Shown here: piece after piece, positions 7,339 through 17,200 of the stretch
Position numbering within the stretch: the first letter of the stretch is position 1
How the letters are laid out: every line of letters begins with the position of its first letter
The notes under the pieces: model-generated
The model's input: the letters and a program-made list of their open reading frames with translations, nothing else
Databases searched by the model: none
Told to the model about the DNA's origin: nothing
DNA from: an uncultured Collinsella sp.
Lineage (GTDB): Bacteria; Actinomycetota; Coriobacteriia; Coriobacteriales; Coriobacteriaceae
DNA length: 52,611 nucleotides
Direction of reading: 5' to 3'
Assembly (NCBI GenBank): GCA_902489965.1
Contig: CABUCA010000005.1
Span: forward strand, 1 to 52,611
Translations under genes and position numbers: made by a program

Positions 7339-10300
7339 ATGCCTGTTCGAATCTATACCACCAATGCCGGCACGGATTTGAGCGATGCCGAGTCGGCGCT
7401 GCTTGCCGACCTTATTGCCCGTCACGGGCGTGCCGTGTTGCTGGCACCAACGTTTGCCGAACTCGACCTGTGCCGTCATGATGCGGCGGAAGCCGGCGTT
7501 TCGCTGGGTATCGACTACAAGACGCCTACATCGTGGCTTCGCTCGCTTTGGGAGCTTTTGGGCGACGGGCGCGGTTTCGTCGACAACCTGCAGCGCCAGA
7601 TGCTGTTTTCGGACATGGTCACGCGCCTCGATGATGCCGACCTGCAGCCGCTTTCGCGCAGCCAGGGCACGGTGCGCATGCTCGCGCGCATGGCCCGCGA
7701 TGTGCTGCCGGGCGTAGCGGGGACGGGTGCCGAGCGCTGCTGCGGCGACGTTTGCCGTCCCGATCCCAAGAGCGACGCCGAGGCTCGCGTATTCGAGCTT
7801 TTGCGTGCCTACGCGGGCGGTTTGGACCGTCGAGATATGGTCGAGCCCTGCGAGGCAGCCGACATTATGGCCGGTGCCCTGGCCGATAGCCTGCCGGCGT
7901 GCGCCCGCGCCGTATGCGTGCGCGGTATCACGTCGTTTACGCACGGTCTGCTCGAGCTGCTGTCTGCCGTGGCGAACAATGGGGGAGAGGTCGTCGTGCT
8001 GCTTGCCCGCGAGCAGGCGGCGATGCGCGAGGAGCTTGCCACGGCATTTGATGCCCGCGATGTGTTGTTTGAGATCGCGCCGCTAGGGGAGGGTGTCGGC
8101 GCGTCTGATGCCGCTTGCGGGACCGCCGCTCAGCCTGCCTTTATTGAGGTCGCTGGCCCCCATGCCCGTGCTCATGCTTATGCGGACGCAATTGATGATC
8201 TGGTAAAAACGTGCCGGGGTTCCGAGGTCGACGGCGTCGCGACGCCTGCCGACCCTGTGCGCGTGCTCGTTGTTTCTGCCCGGGCACCCCAGCTGTTCGT
8301 TGAGCTCGCCTCTCGTCTGGCGGCTCGTCATATCGCTGCCGAGACAACTGAGTTCACGGCGTTTTCTCAATCCATTGCGGGCAGGCAGTTTGCGGCGCTT
8401 GCCGGCCTGATCGAGCGCATGAAGGCCGCCGATGAGGGCATGGCGTCAAAGACCGAGTGGTGGCCCGCGCCGGAGCTTACCGACTGGATCTACAGTCCGC
8501 TTTCGGGTGCCGACGCCGCGAGCGCCCGCGGCTTCGACAAGAACATACGCCTGTCGCGCAACAAGACAACGGCGGGCGTTAAGAGCCTGCTGCAGAGCGT
8601 CCAGGGTCAGGTGAGGGGCGCGCGCAAGGCGGCGAGCGACGAAAACTGGTTTAAGAACGTGCCGTGTGTGGTCTCGGACGTGTTCCAGGCGCTGTGGCGC
8701 GACAAACCCGTGACGGCGCTCAAGGCCATGCTCGCCGTTGCCGAGGCGCTGCCCGATCGCGCTCTAGGCGGCCTTGACGGCCAGGCCCGTCGCCAGGCAG
8801 AGACGGCTTTGCTGCGCCATGCCATCGACATCCTTATGAACGATGCTCGCGCACTCGACGTGTCGCAGGCCGCGACCGTGCCGGTTCTCGACGGCGTTCG
8901 AACCAAGGTGGACAAGCGCAGTACCGCTTACGATTACGCGACCTACGAGGTCGATCGCACGCCACGGGCACAAGTGCGCTTCGTGTCGCTTGCCGATGCG
9001 TCGGTTTTGCGTCCTGGCGGCTACGATGCCGTGCTGTTTGCCGATGTCGACCTGGACAGCTATCCGCTTTCGCACGAAGAGGGCCCGCTTGCCACATTGA
9101 CGGCCGAGCTGCGCCGCGACGGCGTGTCTTTGGAGCCCGCCGCCCTGCTGCGCGTGCGCTTTGGCCGTGCGATGCAGGCGGCGAGCGGTCCGGTCGCGCT
9201 CGCCCGCGTGACGCACGATCGCCAGGCGCGCGAGTGCTACCCGGCAGCCGTATGGACCGAGCTGCGGGCACATGCCGAGGCCGCTGGCGCTGCCAAGCCC
9301 ACGTGCGTGGGCGAGGGCGATATCATCGCCGACTTTGATCCCGCGGCAGGTGAAGGCCTCAAGCGCGAGCGCGTGACCTGTGAAGCCCCTCAGCATCTGA
9401 GTGCCGAGGCCGTGCCGTATCTGGTCCTGCGCCGTCGCGATGGCGAGGGCGAGGATGCGCCGCTGGTGCCGCGCCTGACGTCTGCCTCGCAGATCGAGGC
9501 CTATTCGACCTGCCCACTATGCTGGTTCGTCTCGTATCGCGTCAAGCCCCAGTCCATCGACGCCGGCTTTGGCAATATGGAGAAGGGCAACTTTGTCCAC
9601 GACGTGCTGGAGCATCTGCACGCCCGTCTGCCCCAGGAAGGCATGGAGCGCGTGACGCCCGAGAACCTGCCGCGCGCTCAGGAGCTGCTGCGCGAGGTCT
9701 TTGACGAGACATTGGCCGAGCATGCCTCCAAGCGTGGCAACGAGGGTCCGCTCGTGCCGCTCTCTCCGGTAGAGGAGCGCCAGGTGGCCGAGATTCTGCC
9801 GCAGCTGGAGGGTGTGCTTGCCTATGAAGCCGAGGCGCTGACTCCTTTTGCTCCACGCTACCTGGAGTTTGCCTTTAACGATCTTAACGTTGAGTATGCC
9901 GGTTGGCCGCTCGGCGGGCGTATCGACCGCGTGGATGTGGATGCCGAGAATCGCGCCGTGGTGATCGACTACAAGCATCGCACGGGCGTTGAGGAGTTTA
10001 AGCTCGCCGACCCCACGGTGCGCGACGAGGAATCGGGCACGGCGCCCATCGACGATCCGCGCTGGTTGCCACCACATACCCAAACGCTTATCTACGCCCA
10101 GGCCATGCGCCGGGCGCTGGATTTGGACACCCGCGCGGCGCTCTACTTTTCGACCAAGGGCGGCAAGCCGGCGTTGCGCGGTGCCGCGAGCGCCGAGCTG
10201 CTCGAGGAAGAGCGCGGCGACGGTCGCATCCCGGGTCTTAAGAAAGGTTTCCCCGGCGAGGGTGGCAGCATGGACTTCGACGCCCTGCTCGATCGCGTTG

Positions 10301-10434
10301 AGGCCGGCATCGCCGAGCGCCTGCGCGAGCTCGAGGCAGGCAACGTTGCCGCCGTCGACCCGACGTCGGCTCAGGCCGCGCATGCGCGCTGCTCGTATAA
10401 CCACGAAGGAACGTTTGTAAGGAGGGGCGTGTAG
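7339..10434 (+). CDS. addB: AddB-like PD-(D/E)XK nuclease subunit
   Basis: A 1031-residue partner of the AddA helicase-nuclease encoded 3 bases downstream; together they would process double-strand breaks for RecA. The C-terminal RecB-type nuclease domain (from about residue 713) is clear: SQIEAYSTCPLCWF, GRIDRVD with D863, and VIDYK with D877 and K879. Two features differ from the classic Bacillus AddB. The N-terminus (TTNAGTDLSDAESALL) has no Walker A motif. Only C725, C728 and one late Cys (in HARCSYNH) are near the nuclease, so the usual C-terminal cysteine triad for the 4Fe-4S staple is missing. GGAGG precedes the ATG by 4 bases. Identity is inferred from synteny and the nuclease core; the N-terminal half is strongly diverged. 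Confidence 0.85.
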   Translation: MPVRIYTTNAGTDLSDAESALLADLIARHGRAVLLAPTFAELDLCRHDAAEAGVSLGIDYKTPTSWLRSLWELLGDGRGFVDNLQRQMLFSDMVTRLDDADLQPLSRSQGTVRMLARMARDVLPGVAGTGAERCCGDVCRPDPKSDAEARVFELLRAYAGGLDRRDMVEPCEAADIMAGALADSLPACARAVCVRGITSFTHGLLELLSAVANNGGEVVVLLAREQAAMREELATAFDARDVLFEIAPLGEGVGASDAACGTAAQPAFIEVAGPHARAHAYADAIDDLVKTCRGSEVDGVATPADPVRVLVVSARAPQLFVELASRLAARHIAAETTEFTAFSQSIAGRQFAALAGLIERMKAADEGMASKTEWWPAPELTDWIYSPLSGADAASARGFDKNIRLSRNKTTAGVKSLLQSVQGQVRGARKAASDENWFKNVPCVVSDVFQALWRDKPVTALKAMLAVAEALPDRALGGLDGQARRQAETALLRHAIDILMNDARALDVSQAATVPVLDGVRTKVDKRSTAYDYATYEVDRTPRAQVRFVSLADASVLRPGGYDAVLFADVDLDSYPLSHEEGPLATLTAELRRDGVSLEPAALLRVRFGRAMQAASGPVALARVTHDRQARECYPAAVWTELRAHAEAAGAAKPTCVGEGDIIADFDPAAGEGLKRERVTCEAPQHLSAEAVPYLVLRRRDGEGEDAPLVPRLTSASQIEAYSTCPLCWFVSYRVKPQSIDAGFGNMEKGNFVHDVLEHLHARLPQEGMERVTPENLPRAQELLREVFDETLAEHASKRGNEGPLVPLSPVEERQVAEILPQLEGVLAYEAEALTPFAPRYLEFAFNDLNVEYAGWPLGGRIDRVDVDAENRAVVIDYKHRTGVEEFKLADPTVRDEESGTAPIDDPRWLPPHTQTLIYAQAMRRALDLDTRAALYFSTKGGKPALRGAASAELLEEERGDGRIPGLKKGFPGEGGSMDFDALLDRVEAGIAERLRELEAGNVAAVDPTSAQAAHARCSYNHEGTFVRRGV

Positions 10435-10437
10435 ACC

Positions 10438-13400
10438 ATGGATCTTTCGACTTTGATGCCGCAACAGCTGCAGATTGTCAAAACGCTCGACCGTCCGCTG
10501 TTTGTCTCGGCGGGCGCCGGTTCGGGCAAGACCTTTACCCTCACGCGCCGCATCGTCTACGCGCTCTCGCCCGAATCCGGTCCGTTCGTCGAGCATCTGG
10601 ACCAGGTGCTCGCCATCACCTTTACCAAGGACGCCGCGGCCGAGATTCGCGACCGCGTGCGCCGTGCGCTTATCGACGAGGGCATGGACGAGGAGGCCCT
10701 GACCGTCGACGATGCGTGGATCTCGACCATTCACGGCATGTGCTCGCGTATCCTGCGCGCACACGCGTTGGAGCTGGGCATCGACCCCGAGTTCACGGTG
10801 CTCACCGATACCGACGAGCTCATGGACCAGGCTGTTGAGCATGTGCTGGCCCGTGCGACGGCACCCGATGCCGCCCCCGAGCTCGCCGCATCGCTCAAGG
10901 TCCTCTATGCCTGGTATCCCATGGCGGGCGAGGGCGGTCCCTTTGGCGCCGGCACTACCATCAAGGGCCTGGTGCGCGAGCTGCTGGAGCTCTCGAGCCA
11001 GCTGCCGGGCGGCATGGACGACGTGAGCGTGGCGCCCGGCCAGGCCGACACCTCGGCGCTTGCCGATGCCTATCGCGCAGCACTGGGTGCGAGCAAGGCC
11101 GCGACCGAGAAGGCACAGGTGGCGCTCGATGCCATCGATGCATTCGAGGCCAGCGGCAAGACCATGGCCGATGCGGCGCGACTCATGATGTCGTGCACCA
11201 TGCCGCGCGCGAGCAAGGCATTCCCTAAGGAGCAGGTCGAGCTGCTCAAGGCCGAGGCCGCCGATGCATTTATCAATATCGTGCTGGCCTGCGGTGGTCC
11301 CGCGCTCGATGCACTGGTGGGCTTGGCCCGCTCTGTAGAGGCTGAGTATCGCGCGCTGAAAGCTGCCCAGTCCGCCCTCGATAATAACGACCTGCTGCAC
11401 ATGACCTACGAGGCCCTGCGCGATTACCCGGCCATCCGAGCGGCATACGAGGGCCGCTTTAAGATGGTCATGATTGACGAGTTCCAGGATACCGACCAGA
11501 TGCAGGTCGATCTAATCCGCTACCTGACGGGTGCGGGGGAGCGCGCGCTGTGTACCGTGGGCGATGCACAGCAGTCGATCTATCGTTTCCGCGGCGCCGA
11601 GGTCGAGGTATTCCGTCGCCAGGAGCGCAAGGTGGGCTCGTCTGCCGCGCCCGAGGCGACTGCCGTGACCGATGCCCCCGCTGGCGAGCTCGTCAAGCTC
11701 GTGCGCAACTTCCGCAGCCATGACGAGGTACTGCGTTACGTGGCACGCGTCTTCGACGGCGATGACGGCGGCCTGATGCAGGGCTTTTTGGACCTTGAGG
11801 CGAGCGACGGCCGCAAGGACACGCTGGTGGCAGATGCTTCGCGTCGCCAGGCCCTCTTTGTTGCCGGCGGCAGTACGCAGGAGCGCACACAGGCCAAGGC
11901 CCGTGCGATCGCTGAGCGATTCCGCGCGCTTGCCGATGCCGGCCAGCCTCAGGGCGGCATGGTGCTGCTGCTGGGCCGCATGACCAACGCAGACGTCTAT
12001 GCACAGGCCTTCCGCGACCAGGGGCTCGACTGCGTCATCGCGGGCGGCTCGGTCTTTGCGCAGGCTGCCGAGGTGCAGACGGTGCGTGCCCTGGTCTGCG
12101 CGCTCGCCAATCCGGCCGATACGGCGCAGGGCCTTATGCCACTGCTCGCCTCGCCGATGTTTGCGCTCGGTGCCCAGGAGTTCCTGGCGCTGGCGACCAA
12201 GCTCGACGATCAGACGGGCGAGACGTCGCGCCGCAACATCGATGCGGGCATCATGAGCGATTCCGATGTGCCGGGTTTGCAAGACTTGCCGCTCGTGACG
12301 CGCGCCCGCGAGGTGCTGCGGTATGCGCTTCGTCGCGTGGGCCGCGATTCGTTCGCCGCCATCGCGCACGACGTGGTCAACGCCTCCGGCTGGTTTGTAC
12401 GTCTGGCACAGCGTGGTCCCGAGGGCAAGGCCATTGCCGCCAACGTGCTCAAGGCACTCGACGCCGTGGCCGAGGAGGAGGCCGAGTTCGGCAACTCGCC
12501 GCGTTCCATCGCGCTGGCCTTCGACCGCTTCTTGGCGGGCAAGGAAGCCCCAGGTGCCCTCAACGAGGAAGGCGACGGCGCGGTGCGCATCATGACGGTG
12601 CATGCCTCCAAGGGTCTGGAATATCCGGTCGTGGCGGTCGCCGAGTGCTTTGGCGTGCGTAAGTCCTCGGGTGCGGCACAGATGGGTCGCGTCGAGGGCG
12701 GAGCGCAGGTCGTGGCACTGCCGGCACGCTTCGGCGGCGTTAAGCTCGCCGACGGTACCTTTGTGAAGGGTGACGACGTCAAAAAGCAGTTTGAGCACGC
12801 GTTTAAGGGCAAAGGCACGTCGCTGTGGCTGCCGCCGGAGCTCATGGAGGACGTCTGCGCGACGGATTCTCCCGCCGAGGCATTTGCCCGCCTGCGCAAC
12901 GATGATCTGCGGCTTTCGCTCGAGGAGCGGGCCCGCTTGCTCTATGTTGCCATGACGCGTGCGCGCGAGCTGGTGATCTTGGCGATGGATGCCGGCGTGA
13001 GCCGTGGCAAGGTGACGGCGCCGACCTTCGACGTCGAGACCGATCTGACCTACGACGTGCTGCGCCGTATTTTGCCGACCGACGCTCTGGACATGCCGCA
13101 GCTCGATGCCGACCGCCTGGTGTTCGATAACTCCCAGCCGGGCGACTACGAGCTCATTTCGCTCGCGGGCTTTACCTTTGGCGAGCAGGCGTTTGAGGCC
13201 AACGCTTCACTGGATGCCGAGAGCAGGCTTGTTCGCGGCGATGTCGATGTCGCCGATAGTGCTGCGCACTCAACTGTGCCCGGTCCTGCTGACCCCAAGC
13301 CCGATTCGTTTGAGCTTGTGTATCCCCAGGCAGTGGGCGTGCGCATGGGCATCTGTCCGTTCCCGGCGCGTGACTCGTATAGCTACTCGTCAATCGCCGC

Positions 13401-14064
13401 GGCACTCCATGCCGAGACGGAAGACCGTGCCGCCGAGGCTCGTGTTCCCATGGACGAGTCCGGCGATGATGCAGAGTCGGATGGCTCGGAGATGACGGAT
13501 GCAGACGTGGCCGCTGTCGAGCCCGCCGGCAATCCCATGGCGCTGGGCTCGGCCTTCCACGCCGCCTGCCAGTGGCTCATCGAGATGGGTGCCGACGCGC
13601 TGCCCGCTGAGCGTGCCGACGCCCTGGCTCGCCTGTGGCACCTGACGCCAGAACAGCGCGAGCGCTTCGAAGTCGCGCTGGAGCGCTGGCTCAAGTCGTC
13701 GGTTCGTGCCGAGCTGTTCGCGTGGACGTGCGTTCGTGCCGAAGTGCCGTTCTTCTCGTTGGGCTGCGAGGACGAGGACATCGCCCGCTACGGTGCATAT
13801 GCCGAAGGCGCCATCGACGCTTTGGCGACGAACCCGGCGGATTCGTCACGCGCGCTGGTCATCGACTACAAGACGGGCGGCACACCGGACGAGACGCCGG
13901 AACAGCTGCTCGAGAAGCACGCCCTGCAGGCGCGCGTCTACGCCGATGTGTTGCACAAGGCGGGCTTTGCGGCCGTGACCGTCAAGTTCGTCCGCGTGGA
14001 GCAGGCGAATCCAGCCATCTTCGTCGAACCCGCCGAACCTCAAGTAGTCACCTACAACCTCTAG
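10438..14064 (+). CDS. addA: UvrD/Rep-type helicase-nuclease AddA
   Basis: A 1208-residue SF1A helicase with a C-terminal RecB-like nuclease, the catalytic motor of AddAB. Visible motifs: Walker A AGAGSGKT (25-32), Walker B IDEFQD (346-351), motif III VGDAQQSIYRFRGAE, motif IV LVRNFRSH, motif V MTVHASKGLEYPVV, motif VI LLYVAMTRARELVIL, and the nuclease residues D1127 (GAID) and D1143/K1145 (VIDYK). Start ATG 10438 lies 3 bases after the addB stop, with AAGGAGG inside the addB end, so translation is coupled. The nuclease motif in both subunits suggests dual-strand cutting as in Firmicute AddAB. Confidence 0.95.
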   Translation: MDLSTLMPQQLQIVKTLDRPLFVSAGAGSGKTFTLTRRIVYALSPESGPFVEHLDQVLAITFTKDAAAEIRDRVRRALIDEGMDEEALTVDDAWISTIHGMCSRILRAHALELGIDPEFTVLTDTDELMDQAVEHVLARATAPDAAPELAASLKVLYAWYPMAGEGGPFGAGTTIKGLVRELLELSSQLPGGMDDVSVAPGQADTSALADAYRAALGASKAATEKAQVALDAIDAFEASGKTMADAARLMMSCTMPRASKAFPKEQVELLKAEAADAFINIVLACGGPALDALVGLARSVEAEYRALKAAQSALDNNDLLHMTYEALRDYPAIRAAYEGRFKMVMIDEFQDTDQMQVDLIRYLTGAGERALCTVGDAQQSIYRFRGAEVEVFRRQERKVGSSAAPEATAVTDAPAGELVKLVRNFRSHDEVLRYVARVFDGDDGGLMQGFLDLEASDGRKDTLVADASRRQALFVAGGSTQERTQAKARAIAERFRALADAGQPQGGMVLLLGRMTNADVYAQAFRDQGLDCVIAGGSVFAQAAEVQTVRALVCALANPADTAQGLMPLLASPMFALGAQEFLALATKLDDQTGETSRRNIDAGIMSDSDVPGLQDLPLVTRAREVLRYALRRVGRDSFAAIAHDVVNASGWFVRLAQRGPEGKAIAANVLKALDAVAEEEAEFGNSPRSIALAFDRFLAGKEAPGALNEEGDGAVRIMTVHASKGLEYPVVAVAECFGVRKSSGAAQMGRVEGGAQVVALPARFGGVKLADGTFVKGDDVKKQFEHAFKGKGTSLWLPPELMEDVCATDSPAEAFARLRNDDLRLSLEERARLLYVAMTRARELVILAMDAGVSRGKVTAPTFDVETDLTYDVLRRILPTDALDMPQLDADRLVFDNSQPGDYELISLAGFTFGEQAFEANASLDAESRLVRGDVDVADSAAHSTVPGPADPKPDSFELVYPQAVGVRMGICPFPARDSYSYSSIAAALHAETEDRAAEARVPMDESGDDAESDGSEMTDADVAAVEPAGNPMALGSAFHAACQWLIEMGADALPAERADALARLWHLTPEQRERFEVALERWLKSSVRAELFAWTCVRAEVPFFSLGCEDEDIARYGAYAEGAIDALATNPADSSRALVIDYKTGGTPDETPEQLLEKHALQARVYADVLHKAGFAAVTVKFVRVEQANPAIFVEPAEPQVVTYNL

Positions 14065-14076
14065 CCCTCAGATAAC

Positions 14077-14139
14077 TTGCGGTGGAATAGTTCCTGTATT
14101 GCGACCCAGGTGGCCCAAGCGGGAACTATTCCACCGCAA
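14077..14139. repeat. Long perfect inverted repeat after addA
   Basis: TTGCGGTGGAATAGTTCC (14077-14094) is exactly complementary to 14122-14139, an 18-bp stem with a 27-base loop. There is no T run on either side, so it is not a standard terminator. It lies 12 bases after the addA stop and about 100 bases before dnaE. Confidence 0.7.
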
Positions 14140-14240
14140 CTGCAAGAGGAGCCGTGTTGGTTTGGCTAGGTTCGGGTGCTGTCCGTGCCGTGCGGTAAAA
14201 TCGTTCAGTCAGAACACGAACCCGCATCGGAGCTCATCAC

Positions 14241-17200
14241 ATGGCATTCGTCCATCTGCACAATCACACTGTTTTTTCCATGCTCGACGGCGCAACCCGT
14301 ATCCAGGATATGGTCAACCGTGCCGTTGAGCTTGGCATGCCCGCCGTGGCCATTACCGACCACGGCTACATGTATGGCGTGCCCGACCTGGCGCTGGCCT
14401 GTGACGCCGTCAACCACAACACGCCCGAGTACAAAACCTGGAGCCACGATAAGGCCTTCTTGGAAAAGGACCGCCGCGACGAGCTGGTGGAGCCCGATCC
14501 CGAGGAAAACCCGCGCGAGCATGCCCAGTATGTGAAGGACATGGCCATGTGGGACGAGAAGGGCAACATCGACGAGCTCAAGCCGCCCCTGGTCATCAAG
14601 CCCATCTTTGGCTGCGAGGTTTACTTTACGCCGGATGAGACGCTCGCCCGCGACCACAAGCCCGAGCTCTACCACATGATCCTTCTGGCCAAGGACCAGG
14701 AGGGCTACGTCAACCTGATGCAGACGGTCTCCGAGGCCGCCGTGCAGGGCTTTTACTACAAGCCGCGCGTGACGCTCGACAACCTGCGCCGTCACGCCAA
14801 GGGCATGATCTGCACGAGTGCCTGTATCGCGGGCATCATCCCCAAATACATCGACCGTGGCGACATGGAAGGCGCCATCAAGTGGGCCGAGACCTTCCGC
14901 GATACCTTCGACCCCGGCGACTTTTACATCGAAATCCAGGAACACGGCATTACCACCGATAACGGCCTGACCGACGAGCAGATGGACCGTACGCTCATCG
15001 ACATTGCCAAACAGGTGGGCGTCAAGGTCATCGCCACCAACGACTTCCACTACCTGCGCCGCGAGGATGCGCCCGTGCAGGACGTCATCATGTGCATTGG
15101 CATGAACGCCAAGGTCGACGACCCCAACCGCATGCGCATGACCGGCTCGGAGTTTTACATGAAGACCGAGGAGGAGATGCGGGCGATGTTCCCGTATTGC
15201 CCCGAGGCCTGCGACAACACGCTCGAGATCGCCGATAAGTGCTACGTGGAGCTGGACTGGGACTCCATCATCCTGCCGCGCTTCCCGCTGCTCGATCCCG
15301 GCGAGACGCACGAGAGCCAGTTCCGCCGCGAGTGCGAGAAGGGCCTGCGCCAGCACTACGGTGACGACTGGGCCACGCGCGAGATCGGTGGCGTCAACAT
15401 CAAAGAGCGCTTTGAGTACGAATACAAGGTCATCTGCGACAAGGGCTTTGCCGCCTACTTCCTCATCGTTGCCGAGTACGTGCAATGGGCCAAGGACAAC
15501 GGCATCGGCGTCGGCCCCGGCCGTGGCTCGGCCGCCGGCGCTATCGTCGCCTACGCCATGAACATCACCGCGTTCGACCCGCTCGAGAACGGCCTGATGT
15601 TCGAGAGGTTCTTGTCCCCGCAGCGTACCGAGATGCCCGATATCGATATGGACTTCGACGATGAGCGGCGCCTCGAGGTCGTGGAGCACGTTCGCCAGCT
15701 CTACGGCCCCGAGAAGGTCACCCACGTCATCACCTACTCGACCATTAAGGCCAAGCAGGCCATCAACGACGCCGCGCGCGTGCTGGACTATCCGGTCTAC
15801 ATGGGCCAGCGCCTGTCCAAGATGGTCTCGAGCGACCCCAAGGTCAAGCTCAAGCAGGTGCTCGAAAAGCAACCCGGCAAAGAGGATCTGTTTAACCCCG
15901 ATTTTGCCGAGGCCTATAAAAAGGATGACGACGCCCGCCGCATCATCGACACGGCGCTCTCGATCGAGGGCCTCACCCGTGGCGAGGGCGTGCACGCGTG
16001 CGCCGTTCTGATCTGCCGCGATCCCGTCAACGAGCACGTACCCACCAAGCTCGATACCAAGGGCGGCGTCGAGATTACCCAGTACGAGGGTCATACCGTT
16101 GCCGACATGGGCTTGCTCAAGATGGACTTCCTGGGTCTGCGCACGCTGACGGTTATCTCTAAGGCCAAGGCTAACATCAAAAAGAACTTCGGCATCGACA
16201 TCAAAGAGGAAGAGATTCCCTTTGACGACCCCGAGATCTTTAAGCTCATGGGCTCCGGTCACACCGCCGGCGTCTTCCAGGTCGAGTCCGCCGGCATGAC
16301 GGCCACGATCAAGAACATGAAGCCCACCGAGTACAAGCACGTCGTAGCATTGATCGCCCTGTACCGCCCGGGCCCGTTGGGCGCCGGCATGGTCTCGTCC
16401 TACATCAACCGTATGAACGGCAAGGAGCCGGCGGTCTCCTACGACGACCGCCTGGACGACATCCTGGGCGAAACCTACGGCACCATGGTCTACCAGGAGC
16501 AGGTTATGCTCATCTCCGTCGAGATGTGCGGCTTCTCCAAGGGCGAGTCGGACTCGCGTATCCGTAAGCCCGTGGCTAAGAAAAAGATTAAGCTGCTCAC
16601 GTCGACGGTGCTCCACTGGGAGGATGGCTCGGACGAGACCACCTACGACCACTGGATGAATGGCGCTATCAAGAACAACTACACGCGCGAGGTCGCCCAG
16701 AAGATTTGGGACGATGTCCTCGAGTTCGCATCTTACGCCTTTAACAAGTCGCACTCCGCCGGCTACGCCATCCTGGTTATGCAGACGGCATGGCTCAAGG
16801 CGCATTATCCGCACGAGTACATGGCGGCCGTTCTGACGTCCTATACGGGCAAGACTGACAAGATCGTGCACTACGTCTCGGCGTGCCGTCACGACGGCAT
16901 CCCCGTGCTTTCGCCAGATGTCAACGAGTCCGGTACCGAGTTCACGGCTACCAAGGAGGGCGTGCGCTTTGGTCTGGCCGGCATCCGCGGCGTGGGCACC
17001 GGCGTGGCGCAGGCGATTATCGCCGAGCGCGAGGCGGGCGGCCCGTTTAAGACACTGCACGACTTTGTCGAGCGCGTGGACTCGAGCCAGGCAAACCGCC
17101 GTGTGATCGAATCGCTGATCAAGGCAGGCGCCTTCGACTCCACGGGGTATCCGCGTCGCCAGATGATGCACTTTGTGGACAAGAACAACCCCGAGAACAT

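Noticed and set aside
9517..11400. A 627-codon minus-strand frame across the addB-addA junction
   Set aside because: Shadow of two overlapping real genes; composition and lack of motifs argue against coding.
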